Position numbers and translations under genes: made by a program
NCBI GenBank assembly: GCA_030649945.1
Contig: JAUSFE010000003.1
Coordinates: 62,001 to 126,000, forward strand
DNA length: 64,000 nucleotides
Direction of reading: 5' to 3'
Source of the DNA: Dehalococcoidia bacterium
Lineage (GTDB): Bacteria > Chloroflexota > Dehalococcoidia > SM23-28-2 > RBG-16-64-32
Shown here: piece by piece, positions 54,871-63,003 of the stretch
How positions within the stretch are numbered: the first letter of the stretch is position 1
How the letters are laid out: each line of letters begins with the position of its first letter
The notes under the pieces: generated by a model
The model's database searches: none
Told to the model about the DNA's origin: nothing
Seen by the model: the letters and a program-made list of their open reading frames with translations, nothing else

Positions 54871-56300
54871 CGGATACCGCAAAGCAGGGCAGCGGCCCCC
54901 CCGCGCCGCCCGCCGCCACCATCAAGTCGTACAGGCAGCGCTACGAGACGTATTCACGCATACCGGCTACGGGCCGCGACCGCGGGGACATCCTGCGGGA
55001 GATGACAGAGATGCGGGACCTGGAAGAGGCGCGGTGGGGGCGCGGGTTCGCCTCCGGCTCCGTGTACCACGGCGAGCGGGAGCACATAGACTTCCTGAAC
55101 AAGGTCTACGCCATCAACTCGCAGTCCAACCCCCTGCACACGGACCTCTGGCCCAGCGCGGTCAAGTTCGAGTCCGAGGTGGTGGCGATGACGGCCGAGA
55201 TGCTGGGCGCGGGGCTCTCCGGCGCCCGGCCGGGCACGCCGGACGAGATCTGCGGCGTGGTCTCGTCGGGCGGCACGGAGAGCATCCTCCTAGCCATGAA
55301 GACATACCGGGACTATGCCCGCGACAAGAAGGGGATCACGCGGCCGCAGATGGTGGTGCCCAGCACGGCCCACGCCGCCTTCGAGAAGGCCGCGCAGTAC
55401 TTCGGCATCGAGATCGTGCACGTGCCCGTGGGCGGCGACTTCCGGGCGGACGTGGCGGCGACGGCGGCGGCGATCACGGAGGACACGATCGTCCTCGCCG
55501 GTTCGGCGCCGCCCTTCCCCCACGGTATCATCGACCCCATCGAGGAGCTGTCAGAGCTGGCGCGGGCGCGGGGCATCGGCTTCCACACGGACGCCTGCCT
55601 GGGCGGCTTCCTGCTGCCGTGGGCGGAGAAGCTGGGATACCCGGTGCCGCCGTTCGATTTCCGCCTGCCCGGGGTCACCTCCATCTCCGCCGATACCCAT
55701 AAGTACGGATACGCGGCCAAGGGCACGTCCGCGGTGCTCTACCGGGGCCACGAGCTGCGGCACTACCAGTACTTCGCGAGCACGGACTGGCCGGGCGGCT
55801 TCTACTGCTCGCCTTCCTTCGCGGGCAGCCGGCCGGGGGCGCTGGTGGCCGAGTGCTGGGCGGCGATGGTGGCCATCGGCGAGGAAGGTTACCTGGAGAA
55901 CGCCCGTCGCATCCTGGAGACGGCGGCCGCCATCAAGCGGGGCATCGCGGCGATACCGGGGCTGGAGGTCATGGGCGACCCGCTGTTCGTCATCGCCTTT
56001 CGCTCGAGCGAGGTGGACATCTACGGCGTGCTGGACGCGATGACGGAGAAGGAGTGGAGCCTGAACGGCCTGTACAAGCCGCCGTGCGTGCACCTGTGCA
56101 CCACGCTGACGCACACGCAACCCGGCGTGGCGGAGCGCTTCCTGGCGGACCTGCGGGACGCGGTGGCCTGGGTGCGCGAGAACCCGGGCGCGGAGGGCCG
56201 CATGGCGCCGCTTTACGGAATGGCCAACACCATCCCGGACCGGGGCGTCATCTCGGACACGCTGAAGCGGTACATGGACGGGTGGTACAGGCTGGCCTGA
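54867..56300 (+). CDS. PLP-dependent decarboxylase/aldolase, sphingosine-1-phosphate-lyase-like
   Basis: 477 residues from the ATG at 54867, which overlaps the kinase stop. Fold type I PLP enzyme: [39 protein letters not shown] and the PLP-lysine motif [20 protein letters not shown] with Lys279. The [10 protein letters not shown] form and the general order match eukaryotic and bacterial S1P lyases more than glutamate or tyrosine decarboxylases. The N-terminal membrane anchor of eukaryotic enzymes is absent. Pairing with a kinase hints at phosphorylation followed by C-C cleavage of a phosphorylated amino alcohol; this is inference. Confidence 0.85.
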   Translation: MTDTAKQGSGPPAPPAATIKSYRQRYETYSRIPATGRDRGDILREMTEMRDLEEARWGRGFASGSVYHGEREHIDFLNKVYAINSQSNPLHTDLWPSAVKFESEVVAMTAEMLGAGLSGARPGTPDEICGVVSSGGTESILLAMKTYRDYARDKKGITRPQMVVPSTAHAAFEKAAQYFGIEIVHVPVGGDFRADVAATAAAITEDTIVLAGSAPPFPHGIIDPIEELSELARARGIGFHTDACLGGFLLPWAEKLGYPVPPFDFRLPGVTSISADTHKYGYAAKGTSAVLYRGHELRHYQYFASTDWPGGFYCSPSFAGSRPGALVAECWAAMVAIGEEGYLENARRILETAAAIKRGIAAIPGLEVMGDPLFVIAFRSSEVDIYGVLDAMTEKEWSLNGLYKPPCVHLCTTLTHTQPGVAERFLADLRDAVAWVRENPGAEGRMAPLYGMANTIPDRGVISDTLKRYMDGWYRLA

Positions 56301-56312
56301 GGGCGGGTGTGC

Positions 56313-56374
56313 GGGCGGAGGACCCCCCACCCCACCCCGGTTGGAGGCACCTGAAGGTACCTCCCTACGGGAAG
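56313..56374. repeat. Family A REP copy between the lyase and the beta-helix protein
   Basis: GCGGAGGACCCCCCACCCCA then CGGTTGGAGGCACCTGAAGG and TACCTCCCTACGGGAAG, ending about 56374, starting roughly 15 bases after the lyase stop. Confidence 0.88.
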
Positions 56375-56467
56375 TATCGGCTGGAGGCACCATCCTGTAG
56401 GTGAAAGCCGCACACAAGGTCAGTATTTTACCCGATTAGCATCTTCGGCCTGGCGTTCTACGCTCAC

Positions 56468-56509
56468 TATAATCTTCCCGTGCGGTGTGTCGTCCTGCTT
56501 CCGCACGGG
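56468..56509 (+). promoter_or_regulatory. Possible -10 and leader hairpin of the beta-helix gene
   Basis: TATAAT at 56468-56473 has no good -35. CCCGTGCGG (56477-56485) pairs perfectly with CCGCACGGG (56501-56509), a 9-bp stem directly at the expected transcript 5' end, followed by GGGGGG as ribosome site before the ATG at 56528. Confidence 0.5.
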
Positions 56510-56527
56510 TCTGCCGGGGGGTGCGCC

Positions 56528-58297
56528 ATGAACGCAAAGCAACTCTGGATCTCCGTGGCCGCCGTCGTGCTTTCGGCCGTCGTCACGGCCGGCTTCACCG
56601 GCGCTATTCAGATACCATGGGACGGTGACAGCCAACCGGCCAGCGCGGTCGGGGGGCCGAGCAAGATCCATTTCAACGGCGTCCTGACCGATCCTGCGAC
56701 CGGCAACCCCCTCAACGGCTTCTTCGGCATGACCTTCCGCTTCTTCACCACGGAGACGGAGGGGACCGCGCTCTGGTCGGAAACCCAGGACAGCGTCCGC
56801 GTGAACAAGGGCGTCTTCAACGTCTTTCTCGGCGCGTCAACGCCCTTTCCGGCCTTGCTCTTCGAGCAGGCGCCGCTCTTCCTCGAGATCCAGGTCGGCA
56901 GCGACCTGCCGATGACCCCCAGACAGGAGATGGCGCGTGTGCCCGCGGCCTTCTTCGCCGATAGAGCCGACCACGCCAACAACTCGGACAATTCGACCCA
57001 CGCCAACAACTCCGACCGCTCTACCAACTCCGACCGCTCCGACCGCTCTACTAACTCGGACAACTCGGACCGCGCGGGCGTCGCGAACGACCTGGACTGC
57101 ACCGGCTGCGTGAGCGCCGGTGAGCTGGGGACGGTAGGGCCGGTCGTCGCTGGTCAGGTGCTCTTCTTCGATGGCACCTCGCTCGTCTGGAAGACCATGT
57201 ACTTGCCCAACCACACGATTCTCGTCAGCCCCATCGGCACGCCGGTGCAGAACGGCGTGGTCCTGCTCAACGCCCTGGCCGGCATCACAGCCGCGTCGGA
57301 CGTCAACCCTTACCTGATCAAGATCGAGCCGGGGGTCTACGAGATCATGCCGCCAGATGTCCTCCAAATGAAGCGGGCCGTGGACATCGAAGGCTCCGGC
57401 GAGGGCGTCACCCACATCGTCGGTACCGGCGTCAAGGAAGTTGTCAGAGGCGTTGACGGCGCGGAGCTGCGCTTCCTCAGCGTCGAGAACACCGGGAACG
57501 GGAGCGCGACGAGCACCGCGGTCGCCATCGCAAACTATGGCACGTCGCCGAGGCTCACCCACGTCACGGCGCGAGCATCGAATGCCGGGACGGTTTATGC
57601 GATCCTGAACCAGGGTCCCATCCCTTCCAATCCCAGGCCCATCATGACAGACGTGACCGCCGTCGCGTTCCAGGGGACGAGCCAGGTCATAGCCATCCGC
57701 AACGTTTGGTCGTCGCCAATCATGAACGATGTCACCGCGCAGGCGTCGGACGGAGGCATGGTGATCGCCGTTGAAAACGTGGACTCCAAGCCGGAAATGA
57801 CGGACGTCACGGCAGAGGCGTCAAACGGCTCGACCCAAACCATCGGCGTGCGGAACGTGGCTGGTGCGCCCGTGATGAACCGCGTCACGGCGAGGGCAAC
57901 GAGCGGCGGCGACAACGCGGCAGTACTTAACGTGAGCGGCGCAGCGGTGACGATCGATGGGCTAGTGGCGCTGGCGGAAGGCACGACCGCCAGCGCCAGC
58001 GCCGTGGGCGTAGAAACGCACGACAGTGCGACCGTGACGATCCATGGTAGTTCAATCACGGCGACAAGTGTGCAAGACAATTATGCGGCCATCTTGAACG
58101 ACACCGGGCTTATTACTGTGGACACTTCCGAGCTGATCGCGACCACCGGCACCATCGTGAAAGGCTCCCTGGGCAGCACGACCAGGATCGGCGCCTCGCT
58201 GATGAGCGGGGGGCCGGTCGGGCCGCCGGGAACGGTAACCTGCGCGGGCGTGCACGACGAGACCTACACCTTCTTCACAGGGCCGGCCTGCCCGTAG
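56528..58297 (+). CDS. Secreted right-handed beta-helix-type protein
   Basis: 589 residues. N-terminal signal segment QLWISVAAVVLSAVVTAGFT. Residues ~40-130 are a beta-rich domain (IHFNGVLTDPATGNPLNGFF...). Residues ~140-180 are a low-complexity run of HANNSD/RSTNSD units, then CTGCVSAGELG as often seen in large surface proteins of environmental bacteria. The C-terminal ~350 residues contain repeats such as MTDVTA.A, MNDVTAQA, MTDVTAEA, MNRVTARA at ~30-35-residue spacing, typical of a parallel beta-helix. The ATG at 56528 follows a strong GGGGGG. No enzyme motif recognised. Confidence 0.78.
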   Translation: MNAKQLWISVAAVVLSAVVTAGFTGAIQIPWDGDSQPASAVGGPSKIHFNGVLTDPATGNPLNGFFGMTFRFFTTETEGTALWSETQDSVRVNKGVFNVFLGASTPFPALLFEQAPLFLEIQVGSDLPMTPRQEMARVPAAFFADRADHANNSDNSTHANNSDRSTNSDRSDRSTNSDNSDRAGVANDLDCTGCVSAGELGTVGPVVAGQVLFFDGTSLVWKTMYLPNHTILVSPIGTPVQNGVVLLNALAGITAASDVNPYLIKIEPGVYEIMPPDVLQMKRAVDIEGSGEGVTHIVGTGVKEVVRGVDGAELRFLSVENTGNGSATSTAVAIANYGTSPRLTHVTARASNAGTVYAILNQGPIPSNPRPIMTDVTAVAFQGTSQVIAIRNVWSSPIMNDVTAQASDGGMVIAVENVDSKPEMTDVTAEASNGSTQTIGVRNVAGAPVMNRVTARATSGGDNAAVLNVSGAAVTIDGLVALAEGTTASASAVGVETHDSATVTIHGSSITATSVQDNYAAILNDTGLITVDTSELIATTGTIVKGSLGSTTRIGASLMSGGPVGPPGTVTCAGVHDETYTFFTGPACP

Positions 58298-58308
58298 GAG
58301 CGCTGAGC

Positions 58309-59031
58309 TTGGTCCGTCAGTTGCTCGTAATCACAGCTCTCTGCGCCGTCGCGTCGCTGGCGGTGCTCGTCATCTCGGGCCCCGGTGCCCGCATCGCGGC
58401 CGTCACCGGCACGGCCGAACTCGCGAACTGGGGCTTCGACACCGGCGGCGGCGAGTCTTCCTCGGACAGCTACGGCGCGGGCTGGACGACGGGCGAACTG
58501 GCGCTGGGCGAGGCGACGAGCGAGAACTTCAGCGCCGAAGGCGGCTTCCGCACCAGTGCTCTCTGCTTCGACGACAACGACGGGCTGGACGCCGCCGCCG
58601 AGGCGGCGCTGGGCACGAGCACCTGCGCCTTCGACAGCGACGTGGACGGCCTCGGCGACGCTGCAGACGCCTGCCCCACGCTCTTCACGTCCTGGCTCAC
58701 CCCGCTCGGCGACGGCGACTGCGACGCCTTCCTGCTCGCCCGCGAGAGCTTCCTCGGCACTAACCCAGCCGATAACTGCCCCGCCACCGGCGTCGTAAGC
58801 GGTACGCCCGGCGGGGGAGCAAACGATGAGGAGCCGGACGCCTGGCCGGTGGACATCAACGACGACCAGAGGGCCGGGCTGTCGGACATCCTGGCGTACA
58901 TCCCGGTGTTTGGGACGACGGGCCCCGACCTGCCGTACAAGGCGCGCTACGACGTGAACGCAGACAACAACGTGGGGCTACAGGACATCCTGATGTTCAT
59001 CCCGTTCTTCAACAGGACCTGCACACCGTAG
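58309..59031 (+). CDS. Secreted protein with dockerin-like C-terminal repeats
   Basis: 240 residues, TTG start at 58309. Signal segment VITALCAVASLAVLVISGPG. Middle part has a GWTTGELALGEATSENF region and Asp-rich calcium-type loops (DSDVDGLGDAADACPT). The C-terminus has two matching units, DINDDQRAGLSDILAYIPVF and DVNADNNVGLQDILMFIPFF, each like a dockerin type I calcium-loop-helix. Twelve bases after the beta-helix gene, so likely co-expressed. Confidence 0.78.
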   Translation: MVRQLLVITALCAVASLAVLVISGPGARIAAVTGTAELANWGFDTGGGESSSDSYGAGWTTGELALGEATSENFSAEGGFRTSALCFDDNDGLDAAAEAALGTSTCAFDSDVDGLGDAADACPTLFTSWLTPLGDGDCDAFLLARESFLGTNPADNCPATGVVSGTPGGGANDEEPDAWPVDINDDQRAGLSDILAYIPVFGTTGPDLPYKARYDVNADNNVGLQDILMFIPFFNRTCTP

Positions 59032-59163
59032 GGCGATGGGGAATCGGCAACCGCAACCGGGTGGTCATTGCCATTCGGGTTGCGGTTGGCCGGCCAGAGC
59101 TGGGGTCCTGACCCGCGGGAGACGGGCGGATACCCGGTCCGCCGGGCGCAGCAAGCAGCGCCC

Positions 59164-60399
59164 CTACAGGCCCATCGCGCGTTCCACGGCGGCGATGTCC
59201 GGCTCGACTTCGAGCATCTCGGTCTCGATGCCGAGGGCGGTGTCCGGGTCCTTGAGGCCGTGGCCGGTGATCACGCAGACGACGGTGGCGTCCGCGAGCG
59301 GGGTCTCCCCCGCCCCACCCCGGTTGGAGGCACCGGCGGGCGGCTCCCCCACCCCACCCCGGTCGGAGGCACCTGAAGGTACCTCCCTACGGGAATCGGG
59401 CCGACGGGGAGCGCTGGTTGGAGGCGATGAAGGCGCCTCCCCACGGGAATCGGGCCGGCCAGCACCCTCGCGGGCGTATTTGAGGAGGCCGGCGACGCAG
59501 GCGGCGGAGGCGGGCTCGGCGAAGATGCCCTCTTCCTGGGCCAGCAGGCGATAGGCCTCCAGGATCTCGTCGTCGGTGACGGCGTTGATCTGACCGCCGG
59601 ACTCGTCGCGGGCGGCGACGGCGAGCTGCCAGCTGGCCGGGTTGCCGATGCGGATGGCGGAGGCGACGGTCTGCGGGTCGTCCACCGGCTCGCCGCGGAC
59701 GATGGGGGCGGCGCCGGCGGCCTGCCAGCCCATGAGGCGGGGCTTCTTCGTGGCGTCTTCGGAGTGGTAGGACTCCACGAAGCCGCGCCAGTAGGCGGTG
59801 ATGTTGCCGGCGTTGCCCACGGGGATGAAGAGCAGGTCCGGGGCGTCGCCCAGCGCGTCCACGATCTCGAAGGCGGCTGTCTTCTGGCCCTCGATGCGGT
59901 GCGGGTTGACGGAGTTGACCAGCGCCACGGGGTGCTTCTCGCTGATGGCGCGGGCGAGCTTGAGCGCGTCATCAAAGTTGCCGCGCACGGAGAGGACGCG
60001 GGCGCCGTGGGCCACGGCCTGGGCCAGCTTGCCCTGGGCGATGTTGCCGCGCGGGACGAGGACGTAGGCCTGCAGGCCGCAGTGCGCGGCGTAAGCGGCG
60101 GCGGAGGCGCTGGTGTTGCCGGTGGAGGCGCAGAGGACGGCGCGCGATTCCCCCTCCAGCGCCTTGGCCACGGCCACGACCATGCCGCGGTCCTTGAAGG
60201 AGCCCGTGGGGTTGCACATCTCCAGCTTGAAGTACAGCTCTTTGCAGCCCGCGCGCTCGTTGAGGCGGCGCGAGCGGACCAGGGGCGTGTCGCCCTCGCC
60301 CAGGCTGATGAGCGGGGTGGCAGCCGTCAGGGGCAGGCGGTCGCGGTAGCGGTAGAGGACGCCGCGCGGCGCGCCTGGAATGCGGCCGGTGTCTCTCAC
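59164..60399 (-). CDS. thrC: Threonine synthase with REP-encoded insert
   Basis: PLP enzyme converting O-phosphohomoserine to threonine. 411 residues from GTG at 60399, with AGGAG upstream; the frame remains open further upstream only because it runs into REP sequence. Core: RYRDRLPLTAATPLISLGEG, the PLP-lysine NPTGSFKDRGM, CASTGNTSASAAAYAAHCGL, FIPVGNAGNITAYWRGF and ITGHGLKDPD. Residues ~315-366, between LLKYAREGAG and DATVVCVITGHGL, are translated family A REP ([24 protein letters not shown]). Without it the length would match the usual ~355. Confidence 0.93.
   Translation of the reverse strand: MRDTGRIPGAPRGVLYRYRDRLPLTAATPLISLGEGDTPLVRSRRLNERAGCKELYFKLEMCNPTGSFKDRGMVVAVAKALEGESRAVLCASTGNTSASAAAYAAHCGLQAYVLVPRGNIAQGKLAQAVAHGARVLSVRGNFDDALKLARAISEKHPVALVNSVNPHRIEGQKTAAFEIVDALGDAPDLLFIPVGNAGNITAYWRGFVESYHSEDATKKPRLMGWQAAGAAPIVRGEPVDDPQTVASAIRIGNPASWQLAVAARDESGGQINAVTDDEILEAYRLLAQEEGIFAEPASAACVAGLLKYAREGAGRPDSRGEAPSSPPTSAPRRPDSRREVPSGASDRGGVGEPPAGASNRGGAGETPLADATVVCVITGHGLKDPDTALGIETEMLEVEPDIAAVERAMGL
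59301..59457. repeat. Three degenerate family A REP copies inside thrC
   Basis: CGGTTGGAGGCACCGGCGGG (from 59330), CGGTCGGAGGCACCTGAAGG-TACCTCCCTACGGGAATCGGG (59360-59400) and GGTTGGAGGCGATGAAGG-CGCCTCCCCACGGGAATCGGG (59416-59455). Together about 157 bases, kept in frame. Confidence 0.9.
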
Positions 60400-60432
60400 G
60401 ACCGGCTGCGCTCTCCTGTAACGCGGATGCGG

Positions 60433-60638
60433 CCCCCTACGGGAACCACCGGTTGGAGGCTCCCCCGCCCCGCCCCGGTTGGAGGCACCTGAAGGTACCT
60501 CCCTACGGGAAGCACCGGCCGGAGGCTCCCCCACCCCACCCCGGTTGGAGGCACCTGAAGGTACCCCCCTACGGGAAGCACCGGCCGGAGGCTCCCCCAC
60601 CCCACCCCGGTTGGAGGCACCTGAGGGTACCTCCCTAC
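60433..60638. repeat. Tandem array of family A REP, 66-bp period
   Basis: Three units, each GGCCGGAGGCTCCCCCACCC then CGGTTGGAGGCACCTGAAGG and TACCTCCCTACGGGAAGCACC. The core GGTTGGAGG starts at 60477, 60543 and 60609, so the period is exactly 66 bases or 22 codons. The array lies between thrC and the coiled-coil gene and is open in long frames on both strands. Confidence 0.92.
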
Positions 60639-60649
60639 GTGGACGGGCC

Positions 60650-60677
60650 TATCCACTATCCACTGTCCACTATCCAC
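60650..60677. repeat. Heptanucleotide tandem repeat (TATCCAC)n
   Basis: Four units: TATCCAC, TATCCAC, TGTCCAC, TATCCAC. On the other strand this is GTGGATA/GTGGACA, the same heptamer family as at 6488-6517. Confidence 0.85.
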
Positions 60678-60681
60678 TAAC

Positions 60682-61692
60682 TCAGTCGCCGCTGTGCAGC
60701 TCACCCTGGGTCAGCTCCTTGATCTCCTGGGCCATGGCCTCCGCCTGGCGTCGCCGCTGGCGCAGGAGGACCCCGAAGATGCGCTTGAGGGCGGCCTTGG
60801 TCTGCTCGCTCAGCTCCTGCAGCTGTCCGGTCAGGCCCAGCAGGTCGGCGGCCTGAGTCTGGCTGCGCTGGTCCAGCCGCGCGACGCCCTGCACGAACTC
60901 CTGCATGCGCTCGGCAACCTCGGCGGCGAGGCGCTCCACCTGGCCCAGGCGCTGCGTCAGTTGGTCTCGCTCGAAGGCGGCGCGCTGGAGGAGCTCCCTG
61001 GCCTCGTCCGGGAACGCGGCCAGGCCCTCCAGCTTGTCGAGGCGTTCGCCGGCGCGGCGTAGTTGCTCGAGGAGGAGGTTGAGCCGCTCCGCGAGGGACA
61101 CGTCCACCTTCTCCAGCTTCTCGATGTCGCTGGTGAAGCGGGCCGTGTCCTGGTCCAGGCGCAGCGCGACCTCATGGGCGCGGGCGGTCCGCGTTGACGC
61201 CTCTTCCATGGCCCGCTCCAGGGCCTGGCCCGCCAGGCGGTTGCCGGCCACCTCTTCCTCGATGTGGCGGGCCACTTCCCCCAGCGCCTTCATGCGCGTG
61301 TCGTACTGCTCGAGCGCGCGGGAGTTGGCGTCCATTTGCTTGGTCAGCGAGCCCAGCTCAGGGCGGTCTCCGCCTCTGGCGGACTCCCGCAGGCGGGAGA
61401 TCTCGGCGAGGCGGTTGGTGAGCGCGGCCTGGCGGTCCTGGAGGCGGGACATCTGGTCGTGGACCTGGCGTACCTCCTCGCGGAAGCCCTGGAGAGCGGA
61501 GCTGGCGGAGGCGGCGACGGCCGAGGCTTCGGCCATCTTGCGGACGTCGGCGTCCAGGGACCACATGTGCTTGAGGGTCTGCTGCAGCTCGCCCTCCACC
61601 TTGTGCAAGCGGGCCCTGGTTTCCCTGAGCTGGCTCTCCAGCCACTCTGCGGGGCTTTCCGGCTCCTGACTCTTGGGCTTGGCCACCAACAC
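60682..61692 (-). CDS. Coiled-coil hypothetical protein
   Basis: 336 residues, almost entirely predicted alpha-helical coiled coil with heptads (LESQLRETRARLHKVEGELQ, VRQVHDQMSRLQDRQAALTN, LNLLLEQLRRAGERLDKLEG). No signal peptide or membrane helix. The C-terminus is basic (LRQRRRQAEAMAQEIKEL). GTG start at 61692 directly after the hom stop, so it is co-expressed with hom and lies between hom and thrC. Could be a structural or chromosome-associated factor; no family recognised. Confidence 0.75.
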   Translation of the reverse strand: MLVAKPKSQEPESPAEWLESQLRETRARLHKVEGELQQTLKHMWSLDADVRKMAEASAVAASASSALQGFREEVRQVHDQMSRLQDRQAALTNRLAEISRLRESARGGDRPELGSLTKQMDANSRALEQYDTRMKALGEVARHIEEEVAGNRLAGQALERAMEEASTRTARAHEVALRLDQDTARFTSDIEKLEKVDVSLAERLNLLLEQLRRAGERLDKLEGLAAFPDEARELLQRAAFERDQLTQRLGQVERLAAEVAERMQEFVQGVARLDQRSQTQAADLLGLTGQLQELSEQTKAALKRIFGVLLRQRRRQAEAMAQEIKELTQGELHSGD

Positions 61693-62994
61693 TCAGTCCT
61701 CTACCCGCAGGACGTTGCCTACGTGCCGCACCTCTTCCAGGCTCTCAATCTGCTGGATGCCGGCCTGGACCGCCGCCTCGCGCGCCGCGTGGGTCATGAT
61801 TACGATCTCCGCCGTCTGGGCCGCCTCGTCCGTCTCCTTCTGGATGACGGAGGCGATGCTCACCTGGTTATCGCCGAAGCAGCGGGCGATGCCGGCCAGG
61901 ACGCCGGGCCTGTCCGTGACCTCCACGCGGAGGTAATACCTGGAGACGAGCTCTGCCATGGGCTTCACGGCTACAGCCGCAGTATAACGCCAGGGGGAGG
62001 GCCGGCTGCCCTGGGCGATGGAGCGGGCGGCGTCCAGCACGTCGGCCATGATGGCGGAGGTGGTGGGCAGCGGGCCGGCGCCGGCGCCCTGGAAGAGGAC
62101 GCGGCCGATGAGATCGCCCTCCACCTGCACGGCGTTGAGCACACCGTCAACCTTCGCCAGCAGCTCGTCGGCGGCGATGAGCGCGGGGTGCACCCGGACC
62201 TGGATGGCGTCCGCCGGCGGCGGGTCACGCCTGGCGATGGCCAGGAGCTTGATGGCGTACCCCAGCTCTGCCGCGTAGCGGAAGTCGCGCGGCTCCAGGC
62301 GGGTAATGCCCTCGCGGTAGATGTCCTCCGGGCGCACGCGGGTGTGGAAGGCCAGGCTGGCGAGGATGGCCAGCTTGTAGGCGGCATCATGGCCCTCGAC
62401 GTCGTTAGCGGGGTGTGGCTCGGCGTAGCCCAGGTCCTGGGCCTGGCGGAGCGCCACGTTGAAGGAGATCTCCTCGGCGCTCATGCGCGTCAGGATGTAG
62501 TTGGTGGTGCCGTTGATGATGGCGCGCAGGCTGGTGATCTCGTTGGCGGAGAGGTCGCGCTTGAGGGGCGAGATGATGGGGATGCCGCCGCCGACGCTGG
62601 CCTCGTAGAGGATATCAACGCCGGCACGCCCGGCCTCCGCCAGCAGCTCCGGGCCGTGCTTCGCCATCACCTCCTTGTTGGCGGTGACGACGTAGCGCCC
62701 CTGCTTGAGCGCGCGCTCGATGTACTCGCGCGCCGGGTGCTCGCCGCCGATGACTTCGACGACGATATCAGCGTCGGCGTCCAGGGCCTCTTCGGCGTCG
62801 GTCGTGATCAGGGAGCGGTCGACCTGAACGCTGCGCTCACGCGAAGGGTCGCGGACAAGGATGCGGCGCAGGACCAGGGGGACGCCGACGCGCCGGGAGT
62901 AGCTCTCGGCCTTCTCCAGGAGGGCGCGGGCCACGCCGCCGCCGACGACGCCCAGCCCCAGCAGAGTGATGCCTATCTGTGAGCGGCCCCCCAT
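61693..62994 (-). CDS. hom: Homoserine dehydrogenase
   Basis: Reduces aspartate semialdehyde to homoserine, the branch to threonine and methionine. 433 residues: NAD motif GITLLGLGVVGGGVARALLE, VTANKEVMAKHG, YEASVGGGIPIISPL, NGTTNYILTRM, and a C-terminal ACT domain (VTDRPGVLAGIARCFGDNQV) for feedback control. The ATG at 62994 is preferred to TTG at 62997. With thrC it forms the threonine branch; thrB is not present in the window. Confidence 0.96.
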   Translation of the reverse strand: MGGRSQIGITLLGLGVVGGGVARALLEKAESYSRRVGVPLVLRRILVRDPSRERSVQVDRSLITTDAEEALDADADIVVEVIGGEHPAREYIERALKQGRYVVTANKEVMAKHGPELLAEAGRAGVDILYEASVGGGIPIISPLKRDLSANEITSLRAIINGTTNYILTRMSAEEISFNVALRQAQDLGYAEPHPANDVEGHDAAYKLAILASLAFHTRVRPEDIYREGITRLEPRDFRYAAELGYAIKLLAIARRDPPPADAIQVRVHPALIAADELLAKVDGVLNAVQVEGDLIGRVLFQGAGAGPLPTTSAIMADVLDAARSIAQGSRPSPWRYTAAVAVKPMAELVSRYYLRVEVTDRPGVLAGIARCFGDNQVSIASVIQKETDEAAQTAEIVIMTHAAREAAVQAGIQQIESLEEVRHVGNVLRVED

Positions 62995-63003
62995 CAACGC
63001 CGC

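Noticed and set aside
60400-60600. Extended N-terminus of thrC
   Set aside because: The upstream frame is open only because the REP unit lacks stops; the family N-terminus begins near GTG 60399, which has AGGAG upstream.
60433-60638. Possible CRISPR array (regular repeats)
   Set aside because: The units are directly tandem with a 66-base period and no unique spacers; single copies of the same element occur elsewhere. It is a REP array.
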